Below are positions 1 to 6,648 of a stretch of 7,439 nucleotides of DNA, piece after piece (position 1 is the first letter of the stretch; each line of letters starts with the position of its first letter). The notes under the pieces were generated by a model. That model had not been told where the DNA came from. It made no database searches and was given only the letters and a program-made list of their open reading frames with translations. Source of the stretch: Comamonadaceae bacterium (GTDB taxonomy: Bacteria; Pseudomonadota; Gammaproteobacteria; Burkholderiales; Burkholderiaceae_C). The position numbers were made by a program, and so were the translations under genes. The stretch is taken from positions 1-7,439 of the forward strand of contig CANIDW010000076.1 in NCBI GenBank assembly GCA_947466165.1, written 5' to 3'.

Positions 1-295
1 AGTCGTCGGCCCCGTAGTCCAAGCCCTTGACGCGCTCTTCCACGCTGTCGGCGGCTGTGAGGATCAACACCGGCATGGTCGAGCCGCGCGCCCGCAAGCG
101 CTTGAGCACCTCCAGTCCGTGCATGCGCGGCAGGCCCAGGTCCAGGATCAGAAGGTCGAACTCGGTGTTAGTCATCAGCGCGGCGTCGCATTCGCTGCCG
201 CTGGCGACATGGTCCACCGCCGCGCCCGAAGCACGCAGGGTTCGCAGCAAACCATCGGCCAGCACCTGGTCATCTTCGGCAATCAATATCCGCAT
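1..295 (-). CDS. Response regulator receiver domain, OmpR/PhoB type, 3' end cut by window edge
   Basis: This is the N-terminal part of a two-component response regulator, a cytoplasmic protein switched by phosphoryl transfer from a sensor kinase. The 98 visible residues begin MRILIAEDD and contain the receiver hallmarks: the acidic pocket E7-D8-D9, the phospho-acceptor D52 in LILDLGLP, and the switch threonine T80 in LILTA. The reading runs off the window just after GADD, before the conserved lysine and any DNA-binding domain. The LDLGLP and GLEVLKRLRARG stretch resembles QseB/TctD-like OmpR-family regulators, so a winged-helix output domain is inferred, not seen. The start is supported by GAGGAG six bases upstream. 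A partner histidine kinase may lie beyond the left edge. The target genes are unknown. Confidence 0.9.
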   Translation of the reverse strand, partial: MRILIAEDDQVLADGLLRTLRASGAAVDHVASGSECDAALMTNTEFDLLILDLGLPRMHGLEVLKRLRARGSTMPVLILTAADSVEERVKGLDYGADD

Positions 296-301
296 CGCTG
301 T

Positions 302-307
302 CTCCTC
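302..307 (-). promoter_or_regulatory. Ribosome-binding site of the response regulator
   Basis: On the minus strand this reads GAGGAG, six bases before the ATG at 295. It is a near-ideal Shine-Dalgarno site and fixes the start of the response regulator. The 133 bases between this gene and the marR stop contain a weak minus-strand -10-like TAGAAT (378-383) without a good -35, so it is unclear whether the regulator has its own promoter or is read through from marR. Confidence 0.7.
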
Positions 308-428
308 GTGTGAGGCGCCTGGGTTGCGCCATCGGTCGCCCGCTGAGCCGGGTTGTTGTTCTTGCTGCCAAAGGCAAATTCTAGGCTTATGCAGCAGCCC
401 GGCAGACTTAAAGTTTCAGCGGCGGCAT

Positions 429-947
429 TCAGCCTTCGTAACCGCCTGCATAAGCCTCCAGGCCAAGCGTCACCACAGTGGCCACATCCTGGCCCACGGC
501 TTGCGAAAACTCGGCCTCTGCGCGCGCCACAGCCTGCTTGAAAGCTTCCAGCCACAAGAGCCCCGTGGCCGTGAACACCACCCGGCGTGCGCGTTTGTCA
601 TGCGGGTCGGCTTCGCGTGTGATCAGTCCCCAGGCCTCGCACTGGTCCACCAGGTCGCCCATGGCCTGCTTGCTCATGCCGGCGCTCTGCGCCAGCTCGG
701 TCAGGCGTGAGCCGCCGTGCGCCAGATGCCGCGTGATGTGAATGTGCGCCGCGCCCACTTGCGAGCGTGCCGCCAGGTTGGACAGTGCCAGCGGCACCGC
801 CACATCGTTGGCCATCAGGGCGAGCACGCGCGCGTCGAAGCGGCGCAACGCATGGCCCATCAGACGGCCCAGGTGGGTCTGGCGCCAGCCCTCGGCAGTG
901 CCGCCCAGGGCAGGCGCGGGAGGGTCTTCAGGTAGAGAATTTGCCAT
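429..947 (-). CDS. MarR-family transcriptional regulator
   Basis: This is a complete 172-residue protein of normal MarR-family length. MarR proteins are dimeric winged-helix regulators, usually repressors released by small phenolic or other ligands. The recognition region is at about residues 80-104 (SRLTELAQSAGMSKQAMGDL). It is followed by the wing with the family signature DPHDKRARRVVFTATG (residues 114-129, D117/R119/R121). Helices before residue 75 and after 128 would form the dimer interface. The gene is divergent from recA across 152 bases and lies upstream of a response regulator on the same strand, separated by 133 bases. The ribosome-binding site before ATG 947 is poor (AGG too close to the start). 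A later in-frame start is unlikely because it would cut into helix 1. Ligand and targets cannot be deduced; autoregulation from the divergent region is common in the family. Confidence 0.9.
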   Translation of the reverse strand: MANSLPEDPPAPALGGTAEGWRQTHLGRLMGHALRRFDARVLALMANDVAVPLALSNLAARSQVGAAHIHITRHLAHGGSRLTELAQSAGMSKQAMGDLVDQCEAWGLITREADPHDKRARRVVFTATGLLWLEAFKQAVARAEAEFSQAVGQDVATVVTLGLEAYAGGYEG

Positions 948-982
948 GGCCTAATAGTAAGGCAAACTGACCAAAAATATGC

Positions 983-1010
983 TTTACAAGTTTAAACCAG
1001 CTGATAAAGT
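983..1010 (+). promoter_or_regulatory. Predicted sigma70 promoter of recA
   Basis: TTTACA (983-988, five of six matches to the -35 consensus) lies 16 bases before TAAAGT (1005-1010, four of six matches to the -10). This places transcription initiation near 1016-1018, inside the LexA-type box that follows. The position fits an SOS-repressed recA promoter. The -10 is weak, so the exact hexamers are provisional. Confidence 0.5.
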
Positions 1011-1011
1011 A

Positions 1012-1027
1012 CTGTTCATGCATCCAG
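1012..1027. promoter_or_regulatory. LexA (SOS) box upstream of recA
   Basis: The sequence CTGTTCATGCATCCAG fits the CTG-N10-CAG frame. It differs from the CTGT-N8-ACAG pattern of gamma- and betaproteobacterial LexA operators at one base (CCAG instead of ACAG), and its centre is the palindrome ATGCAT. It lies directly downstream of the predicted -10, where bound LexA would block initiation. Control of recA by LexA with such a box is well established in the group; binding here is inferred. Confidence 0.75.
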
Positions 1028-1089
1028 CTTTGGCCTCCCGGCAAGAACTCGATGAAACCGAATTATTTGTGTAACTTGTTGATTTAAAT

Positions 1090-1093
1090 GGAG
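1090..1093 (+). promoter_or_regulatory. recA ribosome-binding site that decides the start
   Basis: GGAG lies six bases before the ATG at 1100. An in-frame ATG at 1088 overlaps this site and has no purine-rich sequence at the right distance before it. The site therefore selects 1100 as the start, which also gives the expected RecA N-terminus ([20 protein letters not shown]). Confidence 0.75.
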
Positions 1094-1099
1094 ATTATC

Positions 1100-2215
1100 A
1101 TGGAACCTACCGTCAAAGCCAATTCCCCCCTGAACACCGAAAAAGCCAAGGCCTTGCAGGCCGCGCTGCTGCAAATTGAAAAGCAGTTCGGCAAAGGCAC
1201 CATCATGAAGCTGGGCGCCGGCGAGGTCATCGAGGACATCCAGGTCGTGTCTACCGGCTCGCTGGGGCTGGACATTGCGCTGGGCGTTGGCGGCCTGCCG
1301 CGCGGCCGTGTGGTCGAGATCTACGGCCCTGAGTCTTCGGGCAAAACCACGCTGACGCTGCAAGTCATCGCCGAAATGCAAAAGCTGGGCGGCACCTGCG
1401 CCTTTGTCGATGCCGAACACGCGCTCGACATCCAGTACGCCCAGAAGCTTGGCGTCAACCTGCAAGAGTTGCTGATCTCCCAGCCCGACACCGGCGAGCA
1501 AGCGCTCGAGATCGTGGACTCGCTTACCCGTTCGGGCGCAGTCGATCTGATCGTCATCGACTCGGTCGCCGCCCTCACCCCCAAGGCCGAGCTCGAAGGC
1601 GAAATGGGCGACTCGCTGCCCGGCCTGCAAGCGCGTTTGATGAGTCAGGCACTGCGCAAGCTCACCGCCACCATCAAAAAGGCCAACTGCATGGTCATCT
1701 TCATCAACCAGATCCGCATGAAGATCGGCGTCATGTTCGGCAGCCCTGAAACCACTACCGGCGGCAACGCGCTCAAGTTCTACGCTTCGGTGCGTCTGGA
1801 CATCCGCCGCATCGGCTCCATCAAAAAGGGCGAAGAAGTGATCGGCAACGAGACCCGGGTCAAGGTGGTCAAAAACAAAGTGGCCTCGCCGTTCAAGACG
1901 GCGGAGTTCGACATCCTCTACGGCGAAGGCATCAGCCGGCTGGGCGAAGTGCTGGATCTCGGTGTGGCCGGCAACATCGTCGAAAAATCCGGAGCCTGGT
2001 ACGCCTTCAACGGTGAAAAAATCGGCCAGGGCCGCGACAACTCGCGTGAGTTCCTCAAAGAAAACCCCGAGCTCGCCATCGAGATTGAAAACAAGGTGCG
2101 CGAATCTCTGGGCATTCCGCTGATCGCCGTCAACGCTGCCGCCAAGCCGGAAAAAACTGAGAAAGCCGAGAAGGTTGACAAGGTGGAAAAGGCTGAGAAG
2201 CTGGCCAAGGTTTGA
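1100..2215 (+). CDS. recA: Recombinase RecA
   Basis: RecA is the ATP-dependent strand-exchange protein of homologous recombination. Its filament on single-stranded DNA also stimulates LexA self-cleavage and so switches on the SOS response. The protein has 371 residues from the chosen start. Visible motifs are Walker A GPESSGKT (76-83), the catalytic glutamate E106 in FVDAEHALD, Walker B LIVIDS with D154, loop L1 around GEMGDSLPG (167-175), Q204 in [10 protein letters not shown], and loop L2 ending in [12 protein letters not shown] (221-232). All landmarks are offset by ten from E. coli RecA. The last 22 residues or so are an unusual alternating Lys/Glu tail ([20 protein letters not shown]) in place of a mainly acidic one. 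recX follows on the same strand. A LexA box and sigma70-like promoter precede the gene. An alternative ATG at 1088 would add four residues and is less likely. Confidence 0.99.
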   Translation: MEPTVKANSPLNTEKAKALQAALLQIEKQFGKGTIMKLGAGEVIEDIQVVSTGSLGLDIALGVGGLPRGRVVEIYGPESSGKTTLTLQVIAEMQKLGGTCAFVDAEHALDIQYAQKLGVNLQELLISQPDTGEQALEIVDSLTRSGAVDLIVIDSVAALTPKAELEGEMGDSLPGLQARLMSQALRKLTATIKKANCMVIFINQIRMKIGVMFGSPETTTGGNALKFYASVRLDIRRIGSIKKGEEVIGNETRVKVVKNKVASPFKTAEFDILYGEGISRLGEVLDLGVAGNIVEKSGAWYAFNGEKIGQGRDNSREFLKENPELAIEIENKVRESLGIPLIAVNAAAKPEKTEKAEKVDKVEKAEKLAKV

Positions 2216-2245
2216 AGCGAACCATCTGATTTCTACAGACTTTTC

Positions 2246-2250
2246 AGGAG
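2246..2250 (+). promoter_or_regulatory. Strong Shine-Dalgarno site in the recA-recX gap
   Basis: AGGAG lies nine bases before the ATG at 2260 that opens a 27-codon frame. It is about 100 bases from the recX start, too far to serve recX directly. No comparable site precedes recX, where the bases before ATG 2353 read GAGCGCCGCTG. Confidence 0.5.
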
Positions 2251-2259
2251 TCCAACACC

Positions 2260-2343
2260 ATGTCACGACGTGTCTTGAGCGTCAGCAGCTGGCTGCTGTG
2301 CGGTTTGAAAAAAATCGCCATCGCCCTCTGGCGGGCGGCCTGA
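2260..2343 (+). CDS. Possible 27-residue peptide between recA and recX
   Basis: This short frame starts with ATG at 2260, ends with TGA at 2341-2343, and has AGGAG nine bases upstream. The peptide begins MSRRVLSVSSWLLCGLKK and ends IAIALWRAA. It is basic at the N-terminus and then largely hydrophobic, like a tiny membrane-associated or amphipathic peptide. It has the same reading frame as recX: after its TGA come three codons and then the recX ATG at 2353. Ribosomes ending here would be ten bases from a start that lacks a good site of its own, so translational coupling to recX is possible. I do not recognise the peptide. It could also be a leader with no function of its own, or chance. Nothing shows that it is made. 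Confidence 0.4.
   Translation: MSRRVLSVSSWLLCGLKKIAIALWRAA
2283..2298 (+). repeat. Short perfect inverted repeat in the recA-recX gap
   Basis: CAGCAGC, two bases, then GCTGCTG make a perfect inverted repeat. As RNA it would fold with six pairs and a four-base loop. It lies inside the 27-codon frame between recA and recX. No run of T follows, so it is not a standard terminator. In E. coli a hairpin between recA and recX reduces readthrough into recX; a similar damping role here is only inferred. Confidence 0.35.
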
Positions 2344-2352
2344 GCGCCGCTG

Positions 2353-2871
2353 ATGAGTGAGCGCGACAGCAGCCTGCCTGAGGCCGCGCCCGCCACCGCG
2401 CCAGCCAAGCGCAGTGGCGGGCGTGGCGGCTTCACGTTGTCGCTCAAAGGCAGGGCGCTGCGCCTGCTCACCGGCCGCGAACATTCACGCGCAGAACTCG
2501 AGCGCAAGCTCGCCCCGCATGAAGAAGAGCCCGGGCAGCTGGCCAAAGTACTCGACGACCTGCAGGCCAAAGACTTCATCAGCGAGCCCCGCGTGATCGA
2601 ATCTGTCATCAACCGCCGCGCCAGCCGCTTCGGTGCAGCGCGCATACGCCATGAGCTGCAAGGCAAAGGATTGCAAGCCGAGGCGGTGGCCGCAGCCGTG
2701 CAATCGCTCAAAGCCACCGAGGTCGAGCGTGCCCGCGAAGTCTGGCGCAAAAAATTCGGCACCCCAGCGGCTAGTGCCACGGAACGCGGCAAACAAGCGC
2801 GGTTTTTAGCAGCCCGGGGCTTCGGCGCAGAAGCCATCGCTCGCGTGGTCTCCGGCGCAGACGAAGACTGA
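2353..2871 (+). CDS. recX: Regulatory protein RecX
   Basis: RecX binds RecA filaments and limits their extension and ATPase and strand-exchange activity, so it acts as a brake on RecA in the cytoplasm. The 172-residue protein is close to the E. coli length (166). After a low-complexity Ala/Pro N-terminus of about 25 residues come the helical repeats: SLKGRALRLLTGREHSRAEL, then DDLQAKDFISEPRVIESVIN followed by the family-typical FGAARIRHELQGKGL, and at the C-terminus KQARFLAARGFGAEAIARVV. The gene lies 137 bases after recA on the same strand, the usual arrangement in this group, so co-transcription and SOS induction are likely. The start ATG 2353 lacks a clear ribosome-binding site, and an in-frame TGA lies nine bases upstream, which excludes a longer N-terminus without readthrough. 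Confidence 0.95.
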   Translation: MSERDSSLPEAAPATAPAKRSGGRGGFTLSLKGRALRLLTGREHSRAELERKLAPHEEEPGQLAKVLDDLQAKDFISEPRVIESVINRRASRFGAARIRHELQGKGLQAEAVAAAVQSLKATEVERAREVWRKKFGTPAASATERGKQARFLAARGFGAEAIARVVSGADED

Positions 2872-2881
2872 GCAAGGCAAT

Positions 2882-2912
2882 GGGATGGATCCCCGCCTAC
2901 GCGAGGATGACG
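2882..2912 (-). repeat. Dispersed palindromic repeat, copy 1 (inverted)
   Basis: This 31-base unit starts GGGATGGATCCCCGCC and ends AGGATGACG. It matches the reverse complement of copy 2 at 27 of 31 positions. The family is the common GTCATTCCCGC...GCGGGAATCCA type of short intergenic repeat found in many betaproteobacteria. Its translations are the familiar false peptides seen when such repeats are called as genes. Confidence 0.75.
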
Positions 2913-2946
2913 GGACAGGTGTCCGGTCGGCCATCACGCCCCAATG

Positions 2947-2978
2947 CGTCATTCCCGCGCAGGCGGGAATCCATCCCC
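2947..2978 (+). repeat. Dispersed palindromic repeat, copy 2, with dRS3-like core
   Basis: The core ATTCCCGCGCAGGCGGGAAT (2951-2970) is 20 bases long and fits the ATTCCC-N8-GGGAAT pattern of neisserial dRS3 elements, with CGTC before it and CCATCCCC after. It is inverted relative to copy 1, 34 bases away, so the two copies could pair into a long hairpin. In the convergent recX/oxidoreductase gap this could end transcripts from both sides, but no T-run accompanies it. Confidence 0.8.
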
Positions 2979-3007
2979 GGCTGTGTGCCGCAAGGGGGCA
3001 GGCACAA

Positions 3008-3034
3008 GATGGATCTCCGCGGCGCCAGGATGGC
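3008..3034 (-). repeat. Degenerate third copy of the dispersed repeat
   Basis: GATGGATCTCCGC at the start matches copy 1 at 12 of 13 bases, and CAGGATGGC at the end resembles its GAGGATGAC. The middle has diverged and lost about two bases. It lies in the same orientation as copy 1. It could be a decayed member of the family or partly chance. Confidence 0.4.
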
Positions 3035-3053
3035 AAACAAGTCGCCTTGTGTT

Positions 3054-6000
3054 CTACCAGGCGTTTCTGAACGCCTGACTCAGTGAAGTCCAATTCCGGC
3101 GGGCGGCCAGCAGGTGGCGTTCTTTGACGTGGCCGTAACCTTTGATTTGCTCGGGGATGCGTGCCAGCTCCATTGCTGCTGCGTGGTTGGCCGCGCTCAG
3201 TGAAGTGATGATTTCTTCGACGCTGGCGCGGTAGTCCTTGATCAGCGCGCGTTCGCTGCGGCGCTCTTCGGTGTAGCCGAACACATCCAGTGCCGTGCCG
3301 CGCAAGCCCTTGAAACGCGTCAGCAGCCGGAAGGCGCCGGCCATCCACGGGCCGAACTGGCGTTTTTGCAACTCACCCTTGTCATTGCGGCGAGACAGCA
3401 GCGGCGGGGCCAGGTGGTAGTTGATCTTGAAGTCGCCCTCGAACATCGCCTGGATTTGTTCTTCAAATCCGCTTTGCGTGTGCAGGCGTGCTACCTCGTA
3501 CTCGTCTTTGTAGGCCATCAGCTTAAAGAGTCCCCTTGCCACCGCCTGGCTCAGCAGGTTCTTGCCGCGCACGGCCTCGGGCAGGCGCTCTTCGGCGGCT
3601 TGCACGCGCGCCACCAGGGCCGCGTAGCTTTGGGCGTAAGCCGAATTTTGGTAGCCGGTCAAAAACTCGACACGGCGCGCCACCAATGCATCCAGGCCCT
3701 GACGTGGCGCCGGCATGCTGACCACTTGCGCGGGCGCATACAGGTTTTGCACAGACGCCAAATTGCAAGCCGCGCGCCGGCCCCAAGTGAATGCCGCCTT
3801 GTTGTTGTCCACCGCGACCGCGTTGAGCTCAATGGCGCGCATCACTGACGCCAGACCCAGCGGCACCCAGCCGCGCTGCCAGGCGTAGCCCAGCAGCATC
3901 GGGTTGGTGTAAATGCTGTCGCCCATCAGCTTCGTGGCGGCGGTGTCGGCATCAAAACTGCCAATGCCATCAGCGCCCACGGCTTTGGCGATTTCGGACT
4001 GGCAGGCGCTGCCGGGGTTTTCCCAACTGCCGTTGTGCACAAAGGCAGCTGTCGGTGCGCTGTGGGCGTTCAGTGCCACATGGGTTTTGCCGGCCTGCAT
4101 GCGCAGCAGAGTTTCTTTGTGTGCGGCGACGATGGGGTCGCAGCCGATCACCAGGTCGGCGCCGGCCATACCGACCCGCGTGGTGCAGATGTCGCCCGGG
4201 TTCTGGCTGATGAGCACGTGGCTCCAGGTGCTGCCGCCTTTTTGCGCCAGGCCCGCTGCGTCTTGCGTGACGATGCCTTTGCCCTCAATGTGCGCGGCCA
4301 TGCCCAGCAGCTGGCCGATGGTGATGACACCCGTGCCGCCCACCCCGGCCACCACCAGGCCCCAAACTTTGCTGGCGCCTGCGCCGTCCAGCAGCGGCAG
4401 TACAGGCAAGGGCAGAGCGCCCAGCGCGGCATCATCAAAAGGGTTCAGGCGCGCGTCGGCCTTGGCTTTCTTTTTGAGCTGGCCGCCCTCGACGGTGACG
4501 AAGCTCGGGCAAAAGCCCTTGGTGCAGGAATAGTCCTTGTTGCAGGTGCTCTGGTTGATCTGCCGTTTGCGGCCGAACTCGGTTTCCAGCGGCTCGATAG
4601 ACAGGCAGTTGGATTGCTCGCCGCAATCACCGCAGCCTTCGCACACCAGCGGGTTGATCAGCACGCGCCTGGCCGGGTCCACCAACGCGCCGCGCTTGCG
4701 GCGACGGCGCTTTTCGGTGGCGCAGGTCTGGTCGTAAATGATGACGGTGCAGCCCTTGATCTCGCGCAACTCCCGCTGAATCACGTCCAGCGCATCGCGG
4801 TGATGCACGGTCACGCCCTCGGCCAGGGTCACGCCATCGTACTTTTCGGGCTCGTCAGTGACCACCACGGTTTTGACAGCGCCCTCGGCGCGCATCGACT
4901 GCGCAATCTGCGTCACCGAATGGCCCTCGGGCCGCTCGCCCACGGGCTGGCCGCCCGTCATGGCCACGGCGTCGTTGTACAAAATTTTGTAGGTGATGTT
5001 CACGCCGGCGGCAATGCTCTGGCGGATCGCCAGCATGCCGCTGTGAAAATAAGTGCCGTCACCCAGGTTGGCAAAGATATGGGTGTCGGTGGTGAAGGGC
5101 TGCTGGCCGACCCAGGGCACGCCCTCGCCGCCCATTTGTGTGAAACCCATGGTGCTGCGGTCCATCCACAGCGCCATGTAATGGCAGCCGATGCCGGCCA
5201 TGGCGCGCGAGCCCTCCGGCACGCGGGTAGAAGTGTTGTGCGGGCAGCCCGAGCAAAACCAGGGCGTGCGCTCAGCGTTGACCTCAAGCACCTGCATGGC
5301 CCGTTCTTTGGCCTCGATCAAGGTCAGCCGTGCGGCGATGCGCGAACGCATGTCGCTGCCCAGGTCAAGCTTTTGCACGCGCGCTCCAATCGCCTTGGCG
5401 ATCAGTGCGGGCGACAGGTCGGCGTTGGCGCGCAGCAGCGTGTGCGCCGCCGGGTTGGACATGCCCCACTCGCCGCCGCTGAAGTCGCCCTCGACCTCGT
5501 TGAACTTGCCCAGAATGTGAGGCCGCACATCAGCGCGCCAGTTGTACAGCTCTTCCTTCAGCTGGTATTCAATGACCTGGCGTTTTTCTTCGACCACCAG
5601 AACCTCTTGCAGGCCGGTGGCAAATTCGCGCGTGAGCTGCGCTTCGAGCGGCCACACCACGCCGACCTTGTGCAGCCGGATGCCGACCTGCCGGCAAGCC
5701 GCATCGTCCAGCCCCAGATCGACCAGCGCCTGGCGCGTGTCGTTGTAAGCCTTGCCGCTGGCGATCAGGCCGAAGCGGTCGTTCGGGCCTTCAATCGCGT
5801 TGTAGTTCAGCCGGTTGGCGCGTATGTAAGCCAGCGCGGCGTACCACTTGAACTCAAACAGGCGCTGCTCTTGCTCCAGCGCGCTATCGGGCCAGCGAAT
5901 GTGCACGCCGCCGGGCGGCATTTCAAAGTCGGTCGGCAGTTTGATCTGCACGCGCTGCGGGTCAATCAGCGCGCTGGCCGACGACTCCACAATTTCCTGA

Positions 6001-6641
6001 ATCGTCTTCATGCCGGCCCAGACACCGGCATAGCGGCTCATGGCCAGCGCGTGCAAGCCCAGGTCCAGAATTTCCTGCACGCTGGCTGGGAAAAACAAGG
6101 GCAAGCCGCAGGCCTTGAAGATGTGATCGCTCTGGTGCGCCGCAGTCGAACTCTTGGCCATATGGTCGTCACCGGCCACCGCCAGCGCGCCGCCCCAGGG
6201 CGTGGTGCCGGCCATGTTGGCATGCTTGAACACGTCCGAGGTGCGGTCCACGCCCGGGCCTTTGCCGTACCAGATGCCGAACACGCCGTCGTACTTGTTG
6301 GTGCCCGGCGGCGCAAAGCCCAGCTGCTGCGTGCCCCAGACAGCGGTCGCCGCCAGCTCTTCGTTCACGCCCGGCTGAAACACGATGTGTTGCGCCTTGA
6401 GGTACTTGGCTGCCTTCCACAGCGCCTGGTCATAGCCCCCCAGCGGCGAGCCGCGGTAGCCCGAAATAAAGCCGGCGGTGTTTTTGCCCTGCTGAGCGTC
6501 GCGCAGGCGCTGCAGCATAGGCAGTTTGACCAGCGCCTGCACGCCGCTCATGAAGGCGTAACCATAGTCCAGGCTGTACTTGTCGTCCAGTGTGACGGTC
6601 TCCAGCGACTGGCGGATGTGCTCTGGCAAAGGGGCGTTCAT
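3054..6641 (-). CDS. Indolepyruvate:ferredoxin oxidoreductase, fused alpha/beta (IorA-IorB) form
   Basis: This enzyme oxidatively decarboxylates indolepyruvate and other aryl pyruvates to aryl-acetyl-CoA, using CoA, thiamine diphosphate and iron-sulfur clusters and passing electrons to ferredoxin. The 1195-residue cytoplasmic protein combines what archaea make as two subunits. Residues 20-400 form the pyrimidine-binding part, with GFISGYRGSPLGGYDQALW and GVNEELAATA. Residues 455-620 are the diphosphate-binding part, with WFCSGCPHNTS (C463, C466) and the GDG (527-529)...YND (555-557) motif. A cysteine-rich ferredoxin-like segment follows (C667, C670, C673, C679, C700, C706, C711). The gamma-like domain begins at VVAGVGGTGVITIGQLLG (763-780). 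The C-terminal 230 residues resemble the extra domain of this bacterial family (GDFKINYHLAPPLLSR). GGAG seven bases before ATG 6641 supports the start; an upstream TTG in frame at 6728 is less likely. Related branched-chain or 2-oxoacid substrates cannot be excluded. Confidence 0.93.
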   Translation of the reverse strand: MNAPLPEHIRQSLETVTLDDKYSLDYGYAFMSGVQALVKLPMLQRLRDAQQGKNTAGFISGYRGSPLGGYDQALWKAAKYLKAQHIVFQPGVNEELAATAVWGTQQLGFAPPGTNKYDGVFGIWYGKGPGVDRTSDVFKHANMAGTTPWGGALAVAGDDHMAKSSTAAHQSDHIFKACGLPLFFPASVQEILDLGLHALAMSRYAGVWAGMKTIQEIVESSASALIDPQRVQIKLPTDFEMPPGGVHIRWPDSALEQEQRLFEFKWYAALAYIRANRLNYNAIEGPNDRFGLIASGKAYNDTRQALVDLGLDDAACRQVGIRLHKVGVVWPLEAQLTREFATGLQEVLVVEEKRQVIEYQLKEELYNWRADVRPHILGKFNEVEGDFSGGEWGMSNPAAHTLLRANADLSPALIAKAIGARVQKLDLGSDMRSRIAARLTLIEAKERAMQVLEVNAERTPWFCSGCPHNTSTRVPEGSRAMAGIGCHYMALWMDRSTMGFTQMGGEGVPWVGQQPFTTDTHIFANLGDGTYFHSGMLAIRQSIAAGVNITYKILYNDAVAMTGGQPVGERPEGHSVTQIAQSMRAEGAVKTVVVTDEPEKYDGVTLAEGVTVHHRDALDVIQRELREIKGCTVIIYDQTCATEKRRRRKRGALVDPARRVLINPLVCEGCGDCGEQSNCLSIEPLETEFGRKRQINQSTCNKDYSCTKGFCPSFVTVEGGQLKKKAKADARLNPFDDAALGALPLPVLPLLDGAGASKVWGLVVAGVGGTGVITIGQLLGMAAHIEGKGIVTQDAAGLAQKGGSTWSHVLISQNPGDICTTRVGMAGADLVIGCDPIVAAHKETLLRMQAGKTHVALNAHSAPTAAFVHNGSWENPGSACQSEIAKAVGADGIGSFDADTAATKLMGDSIYTNPMLLGYAWQRGWVPLGLASVMRAIELNAVAVDNNKAAFTWGRRAACNLASVQNLYAPAQVVSMPAPRQGLDALVARRVEFLTGYQNSAYAQSYAALVARVQAAEERLPEAVRGKNLLSQAVARGLFKLMAYKDEYEVARLHTQSGFEEQIQAMFEGDFKINYHLAPPLLSRRNDKGELQKRQFGPWMAGAFRLLTRFKGLRGTALDVFGYTEERRSERALIKDYRASVEEIITSLSAANHAAAMELARIPEQIKGYGHVKERHLLAARRNWTSLSQAFRNAW
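3058..3077. repeat. Hairpin at the oxidoreductase stop codon
   Basis: CAGGCGTT, TCTG, AACGCCTG form an 8-bp perfect stem with a four-base loop. It covers the last codons of the oxidoreductase and ends one base short of the tryptophan codon that precedes TAG. On the minus strand it is followed by GTAGAACACAAGG, with no T-run, so it is not a classical intrinsic terminator. It might protect the mRNA 3' end or assist termination together with the repeats downstream. Confidence 0.45.
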
Positions 6642-6648
6642 GGCGAGT

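Noticed and set aside
27..710. 227-codon plus-strand frame
   Set aside because: It runs antisense through the response regulator and marR, starts at TTG, and has low-complexity Ser/Arg content.
1088..1099. Upstream ATG for recA at 1088
   Set aside because: It overlaps the GGAG that serves ATG 1100, has no ribosome-binding site of its own, and adds residues atypical for RecA.
1016..2266. 416-codon open frame on the minus strand
   Set aside because: It is the complement of recA, whose identity is certain; the Asp/Leu/Phe-rich composition is that of a shadow frame.
2316..2350. Intrinsic terminator between recA and recX in the GCC/GGC-rich stretch
   Set aside because: Only short imperfect stems can be drawn and no T-run follows.
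2951..2970. CRISPR repeat
   Set aside because: The palindromic units are in opposite orientations with no regular spacers, which fits dispersed intergenic repeats and not an array.
2806..3348. 180-codon minus-strand frame across the recX/oxidoreductase gap
   Set aside because: It is a composite of the oxidoreductase in the wrong frame, the dispersed repeats and the complement of recX. The repeat-derived stretches (such as RGWIPACAGMT) are the usual false peptides of this repeat family.
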